Below, piece after piece: positions 1-8,155 of a stretch of DNA of 64,000 nucleotides. Positions within the stretch are counted from its first letter, which is position 1, and each line of letters begins with the position of its first letter. The translations under genes and the position numbers were made by a program. The stretch is from Acidobacteriaceae bacterium KBS 89 (GTDB taxonomy: Bacteria; Acidobacteriota; Terriglobia; Terriglobales; Acidobacteriaceae): contig KB906755.1 of the NCBI GenBank assembly GCA_000381605.1, positions 558,001-622,000 of the forward strand, read 5' to 3'. Under the pieces are notes generated by a model, which made no database searches, had not been told where the DNA came from, and was given only the letters and a program-made list of their open reading frames with translations.

Positions 1-289
1 TGTTAGTGACGGTGACCGTAAGGTCGCTCTCTGCAATGAGCGGACGAAATTCTCCAGTATATTTCCAGAGGAGGTTGGGCGTAACTATGAGCCTGCGCTC
101 GTATTGGAAGCCGAGTTCAGTGAACTTGCGCCCTTCAGCGCTTCCAAGAGCGATGCGGCTCGAGTCGTTGGAATAATCGACAAAAATGGAGAAGGTGTTT
201 TTGCTGCCGAAGGTAGCCGAGTCCGGAACTTGAGCTAACGCTTGTGGAACAAGAGCTAGAAAAACTGCAAGAACTGCAACTGGCTTCAT
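1..289 (-). CDS. Secreted protein, C-terminus cut off by window edge
   Basis: The frame is open from an ATG at 289 down to base 1, so only about the first 96 codons are present. It begins with a clear signal peptide (MKPVAVLAVFLALVPQALAQ) followed by short alternating polar/hydrophobic stretches (FSIFVDYSND, ELGFQYERRLI, LLWKYTGEFRPLI) that look like strands of an outer-membrane beta-barrel. I do not recognise the family; a lipid-modifying barrel enzyme is possible but unsupported. It lies upstream of the UbiD gene's 3' end on the same strand, 59 bases away. Confidence 0.6.
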   Translation of the reverse strand, partial: MKPVAVLAVFLALVPQALAQVPDSATFGSKNTFSIFVDYSNDSSRIALGSAEGRKFTELGFQYERRLIVTPNLLWKYTGEFRPLIAESDLTVTVTN

Positions 290-348
290 TCGGTCCCCGT
301 TAATCTCAAGTTAGAACAGGTTCATCGTTTCAACTAGATTATGAGAAT

Positions 349-1938
349 TCATTCGATGCCTAATTTTTTCCAGAGAGCGTCAATCTTTGTTTTTACTTCG
401 GTGTCCATTGTGAGCATGGGGGGCCAGGGGCGAGTGAAGCCTTCGGCGGCCCATTTGCGCGTGGCGTCGATGCCCATCTTGCTGCCGTAGTTGGGGAGAC
501 GGGAGGCGTGGTCCAGGGAGTCTACGGGGCCGAGAGTGAATTGGATGTCACGCTCGGGGTCGATGTTGTTGGTGGTGCGGAGGGTGACTTCGGCGAGGTC
601 GTGGACGTCGCAGTCTTCGTCGACGACGATGATGCACTTGGTGAACATGGCCTGGCCCATGGCCCAAATGCCGTTCATGATTTTGCGGGCGTGGCCGGCG
701 TAGGACTTTTTGATGGCGACGATCATGAGGTTGTGGAAGACGCCCTCGGGGGGGAGGTTGACGTCGACGATTTCGGGGAGGGGGAGTTGCATGAGCGGGA
801 GGAAGATGCGCTCGACTGCTTTTCCCATCCAGGCGTCTTCCATGGGGGGCTTGCCTACGATGGTTGCGGCGTAGATGGGGTCTTTGCGGTGGGTGATGCA
901 AGTGATGTGGAAGACGGGGTAGTCCTCCTGCATGGTGTAGAAGCCGGTGTGGTCGCCGAAGGGGCCTTCGGTGCGGAGTTCGCCTAGCTGGACGTAGCCT
1001 TCGAGGATGTACTCGGCGTTGGCGGGCACTTCGAGGTCGACGGTTTCGGCTTTGACTAGTTCGAGGGGCTTCTGGCGGAGGAAGCCGGAGATTAAGTATT
1101 CTTCAACGTCGGGGGGGGCGGGGACTATGGCGCTGAAGGTGGTGGCGGGGTCGGTGCCTATGGCTACGGCGACTTCCATGCGGTCTTCGCGAATGCGAGT
1201 GACGGTGGTCGTGTGGAGGGATTCGACGGAGGATGCGGCGGTAGTGCCTCCGGCGGTCAGGGCCATGAGGTCTACGTTTCCGGTGCGGTCCGCTGTAGTG
1301 GCGCGGAGACGTTCGCGCATGTGTTCGGCGGCCACCTTCTGGCGCTGCCAGTGCATGCCGGTGGTTTTGGCGTCGTAGACCTGCATGCGGTACATGCCTA
1401 CGTTGCGCTTCCCGCTGCGGGGATCGCGGGTGATGACGCAGGGGAGGGTGATGAAGCGGCCTCCGTCCTGGGGCCAAGTTTTCAGGATAGGGAGGTCGAG
1501 GAGATTGACGTCTTCGCCGCGATGGATGACCTGCTTGCAGGAGGCGTCTTTTGCGGGAATGACTTTGGGGAAGAAGCTGCCCACCTCGGCTAGCATGGGG
1601 AGCATCTTTACCTTGTCCATGAAGCTGGTGGGGGTTTGGGGCTTTAGGAGAGTGCGGATGCGGTCGGCGATGTCGTCGAGGGAGTCGGTTTCGAGGGCGA
1701 GGCGCATGCGGCGTTCGCTGCCGAATTGGTTCATGAGGACTCGGGCGCCGGGATGGCCTTTTACGTTTTCGAAGAGGAGGGCGGGGCCGCCGGCTTTGGA
1801 TGTGCCTCGGCCTAGCTTGGCGGCGCGGTCGGCGATCTCGGCCATCTCGAGGATGGGGTCTACTTCGGCGGTGATGCGTTTGAGTTCACCGGATTTTTCG
1901 AGTGTCTTGATCCATTCGCGCAGGTCGGTGTAGGCCAA
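349..1938 (-). CDS. ubiD: UbiD-family decarboxylase
   Basis: 529 residues, normal length for prenylated-FMN-dependent UbiD decarboxylases, which act on 4-hydroxybenzoate-type or aromatic/menaquinone-precursor acids. Family signatures visible are the N-terminal DLREWIKTLEKSGEL, the prFMN/metal region around NVGMYRMQVYD and HWQ, EGPFGDHTGFY in the centre and KKSYAGHARKIMNGIWAMGQ-type C-terminal sequence. The start is a TTG at 1938, supported by AGGAG six bases upstream. No UbiX flavin prenyltransferase is adjacent. In acidobacteria this family is usually assigned to quinone biosynthesis; the exact substrate cannot be read from sequence. Confidence 0.9.
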   Translation of the reverse strand: MAYTDLREWIKTLEKSGELKRITAEVDPILEMAEIADRAAKLGRGTSKAGGPALLFENVKGHPGARVLMNQFGSERRMRLALETDSLDDIADRIRTLLKPQTPTSFMDKVKMLPMLAEVGSFFPKVIPAKDASCKQVIHRGEDVNLLDLPILKTWPQDGGRFITLPCVITRDPRSGKRNVGMYRMQVYDAKTTGMHWQRQKVAAEHMRERLRATTADRTGNVDLMALTAGGTTAASSVESLHTTTVTRIREDRMEVAVAIGTDPATTFSAIVPAPPDVEEYLISGFLRQKPLELVKAETVDLEVPANAEYILEGYVQLGELRTEGPFGDHTGFYTMQEDYPVFHITCITHRKDPIYAATIVGKPPMEDAWMGKAVERIFLPLMQLPLPEIVDVNLPPEGVFHNLMIVAIKKSYAGHARKIMNGIWAMGQAMFTKCIIVVDEDCDVHDLAEVTLRTTNNIDPERDIQFTLGPVDSLDHASRLPNYGSKMGIDATRKWAAEGFTRPWPPMLTMDTEVKTKIDALWKKLGIE

Positions 1939-2109
1939 TTGATTCTCCTGGTTTGGGTATCCCCCATCCCGGCAAAAGTGTGCAAAGTCTTCGAACCAGA
2001 TACTTTAGGTCTGGACTTCAGGTGCTACTCGGAGGTGCTTGTTTTAGTTTAGCCCCTTGATGGTGGGGTTGTATTTGTCAAGTCTTGATGGGTGGGAAGC
2101 GGGGAGACA

Positions 2110-2137
2110 AAAAGCAGATCCCCTTCGGGGATGACAA
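2110..2137. repeat. Short palindromic repeat copy (GCAGATCCCC-TTC-GGGGATGAC)
   Basis: A small hairpin built on TCCCC/GGGGA with a TTC(G) loop, bounded by AAAAAGCAG and GATGACAAC. The GATGAC end is the same as in the dispersed repeat found elsewhere in this window, so it is probably a minor variant of that family. It lies in the 290-base gap between the STAS and UbiD genes. Confidence 0.5.
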
Positions 2138-2142
2138 CTAGA

Positions 2143-2225
<83 letters not shown>

Positions 2226-2227
2226 GA

Positions 2228-2572
2228 TCAGGCTATGTTCACGCCGTGGTCCTCCGCCTGGCTGAAGACCGAAAGGAGGTTCGTCATCCTAAGCACGTTG
2301 CGAAGCTGCTTACCAAGGTGAAGCAACTTGAACTCGCATCCGTCTTGCCGGGACGACACGTAGAGTCGCACCAAAGTGCCAAGTCCCATGCTGTCTACGT
2401 AAGTCAGGTCAGCTAAGTCAATGACGACTACTTTTGTCTGCGGGAATAGAGGCTTGACCGCGTGGTAGAGCTCATCGGCGATGCCTATCACCAGTCGGCC
2501 GTGACATTTCACCACGGCGGTGTGACCGTCAGGTTCGATCTCAAAGGTTAAAACTTTTTCGGACTCAGGCAT
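2228..2572 (-). CDS. STAS-domain anti-sigma-factor antagonist
   Basis: 114 residues, a single STAS domain of the SpoIIAA/RsbV type. The hallmark YVDSMGLGTLVRLY (about residues 58-71) carries the Ser that partner-switch kinases phosphorylate. The start is the ATG at 2572, which has GGAG eight bases upstream; a longer frame starting at 2629 lacks a comparable site. No anti-sigma kinase or sigma factor gene is adjacent, so its partner must lie elsewhere. It follows the acyltransferase-like membrane gene on the same strand after about 126 bases. Confidence 0.85.
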   Translation of the reverse strand: MPESEKVLTFEIEPDGHTAVVKCHGRLVIGIADELYHAVKPLFPQTKVVVIDLADLTYVDSMGLGTLVRLYVSSRQDGCEFKLLHLGKQLRNVLRMTNLLSVFSQAEDHGVNIA

Positions 2573-2698
2573 ATTGGTCGCTCCGGAAGAAAACGAACGC
2601 GGGTTTGAATGACCCGAGAATTTTCGCATATGGAACTTAAGCGCAGGAAAACATTCGGGCGTTGAGTGGGAAATTATGAACGATTCGACACCGCAACA

Positions 2699-4060
2699 TC
2701 AGACTTTGAGGAAGATGCGCTTGCGCCATAGGAGCCAGTTGGGGAGGAAGCAGGCCGCCACTACGGCGATGGCGAAGGCCAGCGAGGTGACGTTGGTGCT
2801 GCCGTTGCGGGCGAAGAGGTGATGGTAGGTCCAGAGCCATGCGGTGACGGGTTTGCCGGTGGTGGAGAAGCTGTCGGAGACCTTGATCCAGAGCATGATC
2901 TTGACGATGAGGTTGGAGACTACGAAGGCGGTGATGGCGTTCGAGCCGAAGACGAGCCAGGGCCAGAGGAGTGCTTTGCCGGCAGGGGTGTCGTTGAGTC
3001 GGCGCATGTCGATGAGCCAGTAGCAGAGGGCCAGGGTCAGTAGGGACCAACCAGCGGCGTAGAGAACGAAGGAGCTTGTCCAGAGGTTTTTGTTGATGGG
3101 GAAAGATAGGTTCCAGAGCAGGCCGGCGGCTATGGAGAGTACTCCGGCGGAGATGAGACCGGTGAGGATTCTGGCTGGTGTCAGAGTTTGCGGCAGAATG
3201 GTTCGATCGGTTTGGTTGAGTGAAGTATCTCGGGGTCCTTCGACTCCGCGCTGCGCGCTGCGCTCAGGATGACGGGCTTCCAAGACTGGTCGGCGGAGCC
3301 ATAGGGCTGTGAGGGAGCCGATGAGGGTGGTGGCGATGGATGGGAGGGTGCTGAGGAGGCCCTCGGGGTCGCGGGTGTGCTCGTAGAGGGTTCCGGTGTG
3401 GATAGTGCTCTGGGTGAATGCGCTGATGGCGCGGTCGAGCCAGGCAGTCAGGTTGCGGTCAGGATCAAGGATGGGAAAGTCGTGGGTGGGGATGCCGAGG
3501 CCCGGGACAGGCACGAAGCGCATGAGCGCCCAATAGCCGATGAGGAGTGCGGCGGTGATCGCGATGAGGGTCCGGGCGCGCTGGGTGACGAGACAGATGA
3601 GGCCCGCGACAAGGTAGCAGAGGGCGATGCGCGTGAGGACTCCGTAGATGCGGAAGTGAGTGTAGTGAAAGTAGGGGAAGGCGGTGAGGAACATCTTGAT
3701 GGCAAAGATGAGGAAGGCGCGGCGGACGATGTGGAGGGCGAGGGTCTTCTTTGTTGCTTTATCTAAAATGCCGCTGGCGCTGCGGGCGATGCGGGATTGC
3801 AGCGAGAAGATGATGGATGCGCCGACGAGGAAGAGGAAGTTGGGGAAGACGAAGTCGGTGAGGGTGAAGCCGTTCCATTTGGCGTGGTCGAGCTGGGCGT
3901 AGGTGTGGGCCCAGTCGCCGGGGTCGTTGACGAGGATCATGAGGGCGATGGTGAGGCCGCGGAGGACGTCGACGGAGAGGACGCGAGCGGGGGTGGGCGC
4001 AGGGGCCTGTGTGGTGGCTTGGGCGGGAGCTGTCGCGATGGCCGTTGTGGTGCCTTGCAT
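2699..4060 (-). CDS. Multi-pass membrane protein, DUF5009/heparan-glucosaminide acetyltransferase-like
   Basis: 453 residues with about ten hydrophobic segments. The N-terminus reads RVLSVDVLRGLTIALMILVN, then FTLTDFVFPNFLFLVG, the pattern of the YeiB/HGSNAT-like membrane acyltransferases that transfer acetyl groups to sugars. Around residue 265, between membrane segments, the protein contains RHPERSAQRGVEGPRDTSLN, which is the translation of the dispersed palindromic repeat at 3234-3273 inserted in frame. The gene therefore seems to tolerate about 20 extra residues in a loop. The start ATG at 4060 has GGAT a few bases upstream. The substrate is unknown. Confidence 0.75.
   Translation of the reverse strand: MQGTTTAIATAPAQATTQAPAPTPARVLSVDVLRGLTIALMILVNDPGDWAHTYAQLDHAKWNGFTLTDFVFPNFLFLVGASIIFSLQSRIARSASGILDKATKKTLALHIVRRAFLIFAIKMFLTAFPYFHYTHFRIYGVLTRIALCYLVAGLICLVTQRARTLIAITAALLIGYWALMRFVPVPGLGIPTHDFPILDPDRNLTAWLDRAISAFTQSTIHTGTLYEHTRDPEGLLSTLPSIATTLIGSLTALWLRRPVLEARHPERSAQRGVEGPRDTSLNQTDRTILPQTLTPARILTGLISAGVLSIAAGLLWNLSFPINKNLWTSSFVLYAAGWSLLTLALCYWLIDMRRLNDTPAGKALLWPWLVFGSNAITAFVVSNLIVKIMLWIKVSDSFSTTGKPVTAWLWTYHHLFARNGSTNVTSLAFAIAVVAACFLPNWLLWRKRIFLKV
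3234..3273 (-). repeat. Dispersed palindromic repeat inside a coding sequence
   Basis: GGTCCTTCGACT, a GC-rich self-complementary core (CGCGCTGCGCGCTGCG) and CGCTCAGGATGAC. It is the same element as at 11371, 42809 and 48805, but here it lies within the membrane acyltransferase-like gene and keeps its frame open. Confidence 0.85.
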
Positions 4061-4254
4061 GGTGATCCATGATCGCTCATGGGGGACTGCATTGGGAAGA
4101 TTTGTGAGTTGGAGGTTGGGCGGGTGGATTGGAGACTGACCCCCACGATAGGCGCGGTGATGCTGCGCCGATCATGAGGCACCCGGTGTCTAACGTTGTA
4201 ATGGCCGCGTTCCTCGCTGGACGCACCTGAATCCGAAGTTTGGAGGGTGCTTCT

Positions 4255-4974
4255 ATGTTTGAGGACAGTCTGGTTGAGTCGCAGGTCTTTCATGTCTCTT
4301 CGAGCAAGCGATGGACGACGTTGGCGTCGGTCGGCTTGCAGGTTGCAATTGCCAGTGTGGTGATTGTTTTGCCTCTGCTGCATCCGGAGGCGCTGCCGTT
4401 CCACCGGGATGCGCCGAAGGTGTTGATGCCGCTGATGCCGAAGCCTCCTGTGCCTGTTGTCCAGGCTCAGAGGGAGGCGTCTGCGGCTGCGTCGACATTG
4501 CCTGCGGAGAGCATGACTCGGCCGCTGATATTGCCTTCATCACGCGGCATGCAGATGGCGACGAACGAGCCTCCTTCGCTGGTGCCGATTGGCACAGGAA
4601 TGACGGATGCGCTACCGATTGGGATCGGGGTTGGTGTTGGGCGTGGGCCTGTTGTGTCGGTCGTTCCTGCTCGAGCGTCGGCGCCACCGCTTAATGTCTC
4701 AACGGGGGTGTTGCAGGGGATGCTGATTGCTCCGATTCGTCCGGTGTATCCGGCGATTGCGAAGGCCGCTCATGTCGAAGGCTCTGTGATCGTCGAGGCG
4801 ATCATCTCGCGGACTGGAACGATTGAGAGTCTGCGTGTGGTGAGCGGTCCGCCGATGTTACGGGACTCGGCGCTCGACGCGATTCGCGCGGCGCGGTATC
4901 AGCCTTACCAGCTGAATGGAGAACCCACTGAGGTGCAGACGAGGATTACGGTGAACTTCCGGATGGGAGGGTAA
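4255..4974 (+). CDS. TonB-like energy-transducing protein
   Basis: 239 residues. One N-terminal membrane anchor (about residues 20-42, VGLQVAIASVVIVLPLL), a proline/alanine-rich periplasmic linker (KPPVPVVQ...), and a C-terminal TonB domain with YPAIAKAAHVEGSVIVEAII, then a GTIESLRVVSG turn and VNFRMGG end. Such proteins pass proton-motive force from ExbBD to outer-membrane receptors. The start is the ATG at 4255 with GGAGG at 4242-4246; a TTG at 4240 lies before the ribosome-binding site. No exbB/exbD is adjacent. Confidence 0.85.
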   Translation: MFEDSLVESQVFHVSSSKRWTTLASVGLQVAIASVVIVLPLLHPEALPFHRDAPKVLMPLMPKPPVPVVQAQREASAAASTLPAESMTRPLILPSSRGMQMATNEPPSLVPIGTGMTDALPIGIGVGVGRGPVVSVVPARASAPPLNVSTGVLQGMLIAPIRPVYPAIAKAAHVEGSVIVEAIISRTGTIESLRVVSGPPMLRDSALDAIRAARYQPYQLNGEPTEVQTRITVNFRMGG

Positions 4975-4983
4975 GACGGTTGT

Positions 4984-5015
4984 CAGTTCTCAGTTATTGT
5001 CGTGACTGAGAACTG
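4984..5015. terminator. 11-bp inverted repeat between convergent genes
   Basis: CAGTTCTCAGT (4984-4994) and ACTGAGAACTG (5005-5015) are perfectly complementary around a 10-base loop. The hairpin sits between the convergent TonB-like and DedA genes, so it could end transcription from both sides, though no T-run follows. Partial copies of the same word flank it, so it may instead be a member of a dispersed repeat family. Confidence 0.5.
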
Positions 5016-5039
5016 GGAACGGACAGCTGACACCATTCT

Positions 5040-6062
5040 TCAGACCAAAGGTACGGCTGAGCCGGAGTTGGCTGGGAGTATCTGCTGAACAACAGGTGAG
5101 GTTGGTACGTCGGTGACGTAGTCAACCAGGGGATAGCCGGCGTTCTTCCAACCATCGAAGCCGCCGCGAAGAGGACGAACGCGGTAGATGCCGAGCTTGT
5201 GGAGTTGCAGAGCGAGCTTGGCAGAGGTCTCTTCACTGGGGCAGGTGCAGTAGAGGATGACGTCCCGGTCGCGAGGGATGATCTCGCTGTGTTGCTTGAG
5301 TTCGTTGGGGCCGATGCGTAGCGCGCCAGGGAGGACGCGGGGATCGGGGAGATAGTCGAGCGGATGGCGGAGGTCGACGATGAAGGGGGGTGTGGAGCCG
5401 CCCTTTTCCGCAACATCTAGCATCTCTTTCAATTCGGTAGGCTCGAGTCGCATCTCGCGTACCTGCCGGAGGAACTTGCGCTGCTTCCAGATGCGGTGGG
5501 CGAGAAAGCCTAGAACCATCAGGACGAAGATGACAATGGCGAAGTGGCCGAGCCAGGCGAAGAAGGGAGCGCTCTTTTTGGCGATGTCGCCGAAGAAGCG
5601 TCCGGCGAGGATGAAGGTTTCGCCCCAGATGAACGACCCGGCAAGGTCCCAAGCCAGGAAGCGGGCGAAGGACATGCCGGTCTGGCCAGCGATGGGCGCG
5701 GCGACGGTGCTGAGTCCGGGGACGAACTTTGCGAAGAGCAGCGTGACGGCGCCGCGACGTGTGAAGTAGCCCTCGGTCTTGCTGACGCACGTGGAGGCTT
5801 CAAAGGAGAATCGGCAGAGGAGCTTTAGCACGCTGTTGCCATAGCGGCGGCCGAGAGCAAACCAGAGGGTGTCGGCGACCATGCAGGCGAAGAGCATGGA
5901 GAGGGTGATGCCGACCCAGCTGACGCGATGGGTTGCACTCAGCGTGCCTGCTGTGAGGAGGACGGGCACACTGGGAATCGGGATGCCGATCTGCTCCACC
6001 AACACCCAGAAGAAGATGATGAGGTACGCGTAATGAACGAAGAAGACGAGGGCGATCGGCAT
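5040..6062 (-). CDS. DedA-family membrane protein fused to a rhodanese domain
   Basis: 340 residues. Residues 1 to about 195 are a DedA/SNARE-associated (VTT) domain: EQIGIPIPSVPVLLTAG, FARFLAWDLAGSFIWGETFI and four or five membrane spans. A charged hinge follows. The C-terminal part from about 210 is a rhodanese: FIVDLRHPLDYLPDPRVLPGA and the active-site loop CTCPSEET with the sulfur-accepting Cys, ending with GGFDGWKNAGYPL. DedA proteins act in membrane lipid scrambling and proton-motive force maintenance. The coupling to sulfur transfer is not understood. Confidence 0.85.
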   Translation of the reverse strand: MPIALVFFVHYAYLIIFFWVLVEQIGIPIPSVPVLLTAGTLSATHRVSWVGITLSMLFACMVADTLWFALGRRYGNSVLKLLCRFSFEASTCVSKTEGYFTRRGAVTLLFAKFVPGLSTVAAPIAGQTGMSFARFLAWDLAGSFIWGETFILAGRFFGDIAKKSAPFFAWLGHFAIVIFVLMVLGFLAHRIWKQRKFLRQVREMRLEPTELKEMLDVAEKGGSTPPFIVDLRHPLDYLPDPRVLPGALRIGPNELKQHSEIIPRDRDVILYCTCPSEETSAKLALQLHKLGIYRVRPLRGGFDGWKNAGYPLVDYVTDVPTSPVVQQILPANSGSAVPLV

Positions 6063-6146
6063 GGGATTTTACTTAAACTTTAAATATCCAAACTCTATAG
6101 ATGACTCGGGCAGCCCGTTGGATGCGGGTTTGAGCTTAAGGATACA

Positions 6147-6174
6147 CAGCCCGGACGCTTTGTGCGCCGGGCTG
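6147..6174. terminator. GC-rich hairpin downstream of dps
   Basis: CAGCCCGG (6147-6154) pairs with CCGGGCTG (6167-6174), with an inner CGC/GCG extension. It lies 32 bases beyond the dps stop codon on the minus strand and before the DedA gene. There is no clear T-run on the minus strand, so intrinsic termination is only a possibility. Confidence 0.35.
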
Positions 6175-6205
6175 CGATTCTTCGGGTGTTTGCAGTATTT
6201 TCCGA

Positions 6206-6799
6206 TTATTTTTCGAGTATCAGCGGCATCTCTACCAGGTGCTGGCCTATGAACCAGGATTGCAGCTCGTTGGGGCGGAGGATGTCGCTAATGACGAGGT
6301 CGTTGGTGCCCTGGTCGCCAGCCTTGTCGGCTGCTTCGGAGATGTCGAGGCAGCTCTGGATGATGATCTTGTGGGCCTCGAGGAGGCGTGAGATCTGGAC
6401 GGGGACCTCTTCCCTGCCTCGCGGCGGGCGCGGAATGCGGGTGGTCTCGGCAACGTCGCCGCCCATGGCGATGGTGACGCCGCCGAGGAGCTGAACCCGC
6501 TCGGCGATGGTGTCGACCATTTCTACCTGTTCGTCGAAGTGCTTATCGAAGAGCAGGTGAAGCTGGTAGAAGGTGGGGCCGGAGACCTGCCAATGGTGCT
6601 TCTTGTACATGTCGCGCAGAGCGATGGAGTCGGCGAGAAGCTGGTTGAGTTCGGCGACCATGTCGGCGCGTGCTTTGGCACCGAGCGGGTGCGGCATGTC
6701 CTCGATAACGGAGCCGAACTTCTGGATCTCCTTCGCGTGGGCGTGCCAGTGAGGCGCGACGTTGGCGTCGGTGGTGATTTTCTTGATTGCAACTGCCAT
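6206..6799 (-). CDS. dps: Dps-like ferritin, DNA protection during starvation
   Basis: 197 residues. The Dps ferroxidase site is visible: MYKKHHWQVSG (His ligand on helix 1), then HLLFDKHFDEQVEMVDTIAER (Asp and Glu ligands) about 25 residues on. These dodecameric proteins oxidise Fe(II) with peroxide and mineralise iron while shielding DNA. The gene is a little longer than Escherichia coli Dps (167), with an extra C-terminal tail ending LVEMPLILEK. Its ATG at 6799 is preceded by GAGGTGTAAAG. It stands alone, with the HlyD gene ending about 60 bases upstream on the same strand. Confidence 0.9.
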   Translation of the reverse strand: MAVAIKKITTDANVAPHWHAHAKEIQKFGSVIEDMPHPLGAKARADMVAELNQLLADSIALRDMYKKHHWQVSGPTFYQLHLLFDKHFDEQVEMVDTIAERVQLLGGVTIAMGGDVAETTRIPRPPRGREEVPVQISRLLEAHKIIIQSCLDISEAADKAGDQGTNDLVISDILRPNELQSWFIGQHLVEMPLILEK

Positions 6800-6858
6800 C
6801 TTTACACCTCTTTTTCTTTCACTTCTGAGATGCTGCGAGGTGGCCGTCGGTTTCCTAA

Positions 6859-8154
6859 TTACTTGACCGTGACCTCAGGCGTAACGGACATACCTGGGCG
6901 CAGAGCGAAGTCGCCATCCTCCTGTTGCAGGTTAGTGAAGTCGATACGGACAGGGATACGCTGGACGACTTTGACGTAGTTGCCGGTGGCGTTTTCAGGC
7001 GGGAAGAGAGAGAGTCGCGACCCGGTGGCTCCGCCGATCTGGGTGACGGTGCCGTTGAACTTGCGGCCGCCGAGTGCGTCGACCTTCAGGGTGACGTGCT
7101 GTTTCGCCTTCATCTGTGCCAACTGGGTTTCCTTGAAGTTCGCTGTGACCCACAGATTGGTCAGCGGGATGATGGTCAGGAGGTCCTGACCGATGCTAAC
7201 ATTGGCACCGACCTGTACGTTCTTTTTATTGACTATACCGGCGGCCGGCGCGGTGATGTGGGTGTAGCCGAGGTTGAGGGCAGCCTGATCGACCTTGGCC
7301 TGGGCCTGCTTGACGTCCGCCATGGCGGCGTTCGCTTTGGCCTGTTGTGCTCGCACCTGATCGGGGCCGGTCTTGACGGACTGCGCGGCCTGAAAGCGAG
7401 ATTGGGAGAGCTTCTGCAGGGCCTGGGTGACCTGGGCCTGATTGGCGATGACGGTGGCTTCGGCTTCGAGTACGGCGGCCTGGTTGGAAGCGTCTGTGGC
7501 GACTGCTGCGTCAAACTGCTGCTTTGAGATGACGTCCTTCTGGACAAGAGGGGTATAGCGCTCGACGTCGAGGTGCGACTTGAGGGCGTTGGCCTTGGCG
7601 GCGGCTACTCGCGCTTCGGCGGCAGCGGCCTGTTTGCGGGCCTGCTCGACGGAGGCTGTTGCGCCCTGGACGTCGGAGCTGGTGGTGTCGACGCTGGTGT
7701 TTACGTTGATGCTGGTGATGGGCACGTTGACCGTGGCCTGGATGGCGGCGGCCTGCGCGCTGGCCAGGTTTGCCTGGGCTTGCTCGAGCGCCACCTGATA
7801 ATCCTTGGGGTCGATCTCGGCGATAGGGGCACCGACTTGTACCTGTTGGTTGTCTTCGACATAGACCTTGATGACCTGGCCGGTGACGCGGGAGCTGACC
7901 TGGTAGAGGTCGCCGTCCACCTGGGCGTCGTCGGTGTCTTCCGTGAAGGTGGAGCGCCAGTAGAAGATGCCCGCGCCGATGACGAGCAGGATGATGACAG
8001 CGATGATGATGAACTTGCGGCCGGATTTCTGAGCTGGCGCGTCGTCTTCGTCCTGCCTGTTGGCGTCGGACTGTCTGTCGCTGTTCGGCTTGATCTGCAC
8101 TGTGCCGCTGATCTGTGCGGTCTGGGTGTCCGTATGTTCTGATTGCTCTGGCAA
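6859..8154 (-). CDS. HlyD/EmrA-type periplasmic adaptor of an efflux pump
   Basis: 431 residues. A cytoplasmic acidic/polar N-terminus, one membrane span (FIIIAVIILLVIGAGIFYW), the biotinyl-lipoyl half DDAQVDGDLYQVSSRVTGQV, a long Ala/Gln-rich coiled-coil hairpin, the second lipoyl half (ITAPAAGIVNKKNVQVGANV) and a barrel domain. The start is a TTG at 8154, set by GGAGG eight bases upstream that lies inside the end of the tolC-like gene; the two genes are one base apart and surely co-translated. No EmrB-type permease is present in this window. Confidence 0.9.
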   Translation of the reverse strand: MPEQSEHTDTQTAQISGTVQIKPNSDRQSDANRQDEDDAPAQKSGRKFIIIAVIILLVIGAGIFYWRSTFTEDTDDAQVDGDLYQVSSRVTGQVIKVYVEDNQQVQVGAPIAEIDPKDYQVALEQAQANLASAQAAAIQATVNVPITSINVNTSVDTTSSDVQGATASVEQARKQAAAAEARVAAAKANALKSHLDVERYTPLVQKDVISKQQFDAAVATDASNQAAVLEAEATVIANQAQVTQALQKLSQSRFQAAQSVKTGPDQVRAQQAKANAAMADVKQAQAKVDQAALNLGYTHITAPAAGIVNKKNVQVGANVSIGQDLLTIIPLTNLWVTANFKETQLAQMKAKQHVTLKVDALGGRKFNGTVTQIGGATGSRLSLFPPENATGNYVKVVQRIPVRIDFTNLQQEDGDFALRPGMSVTPEVTVK

Positions 8155-8155
8155 G

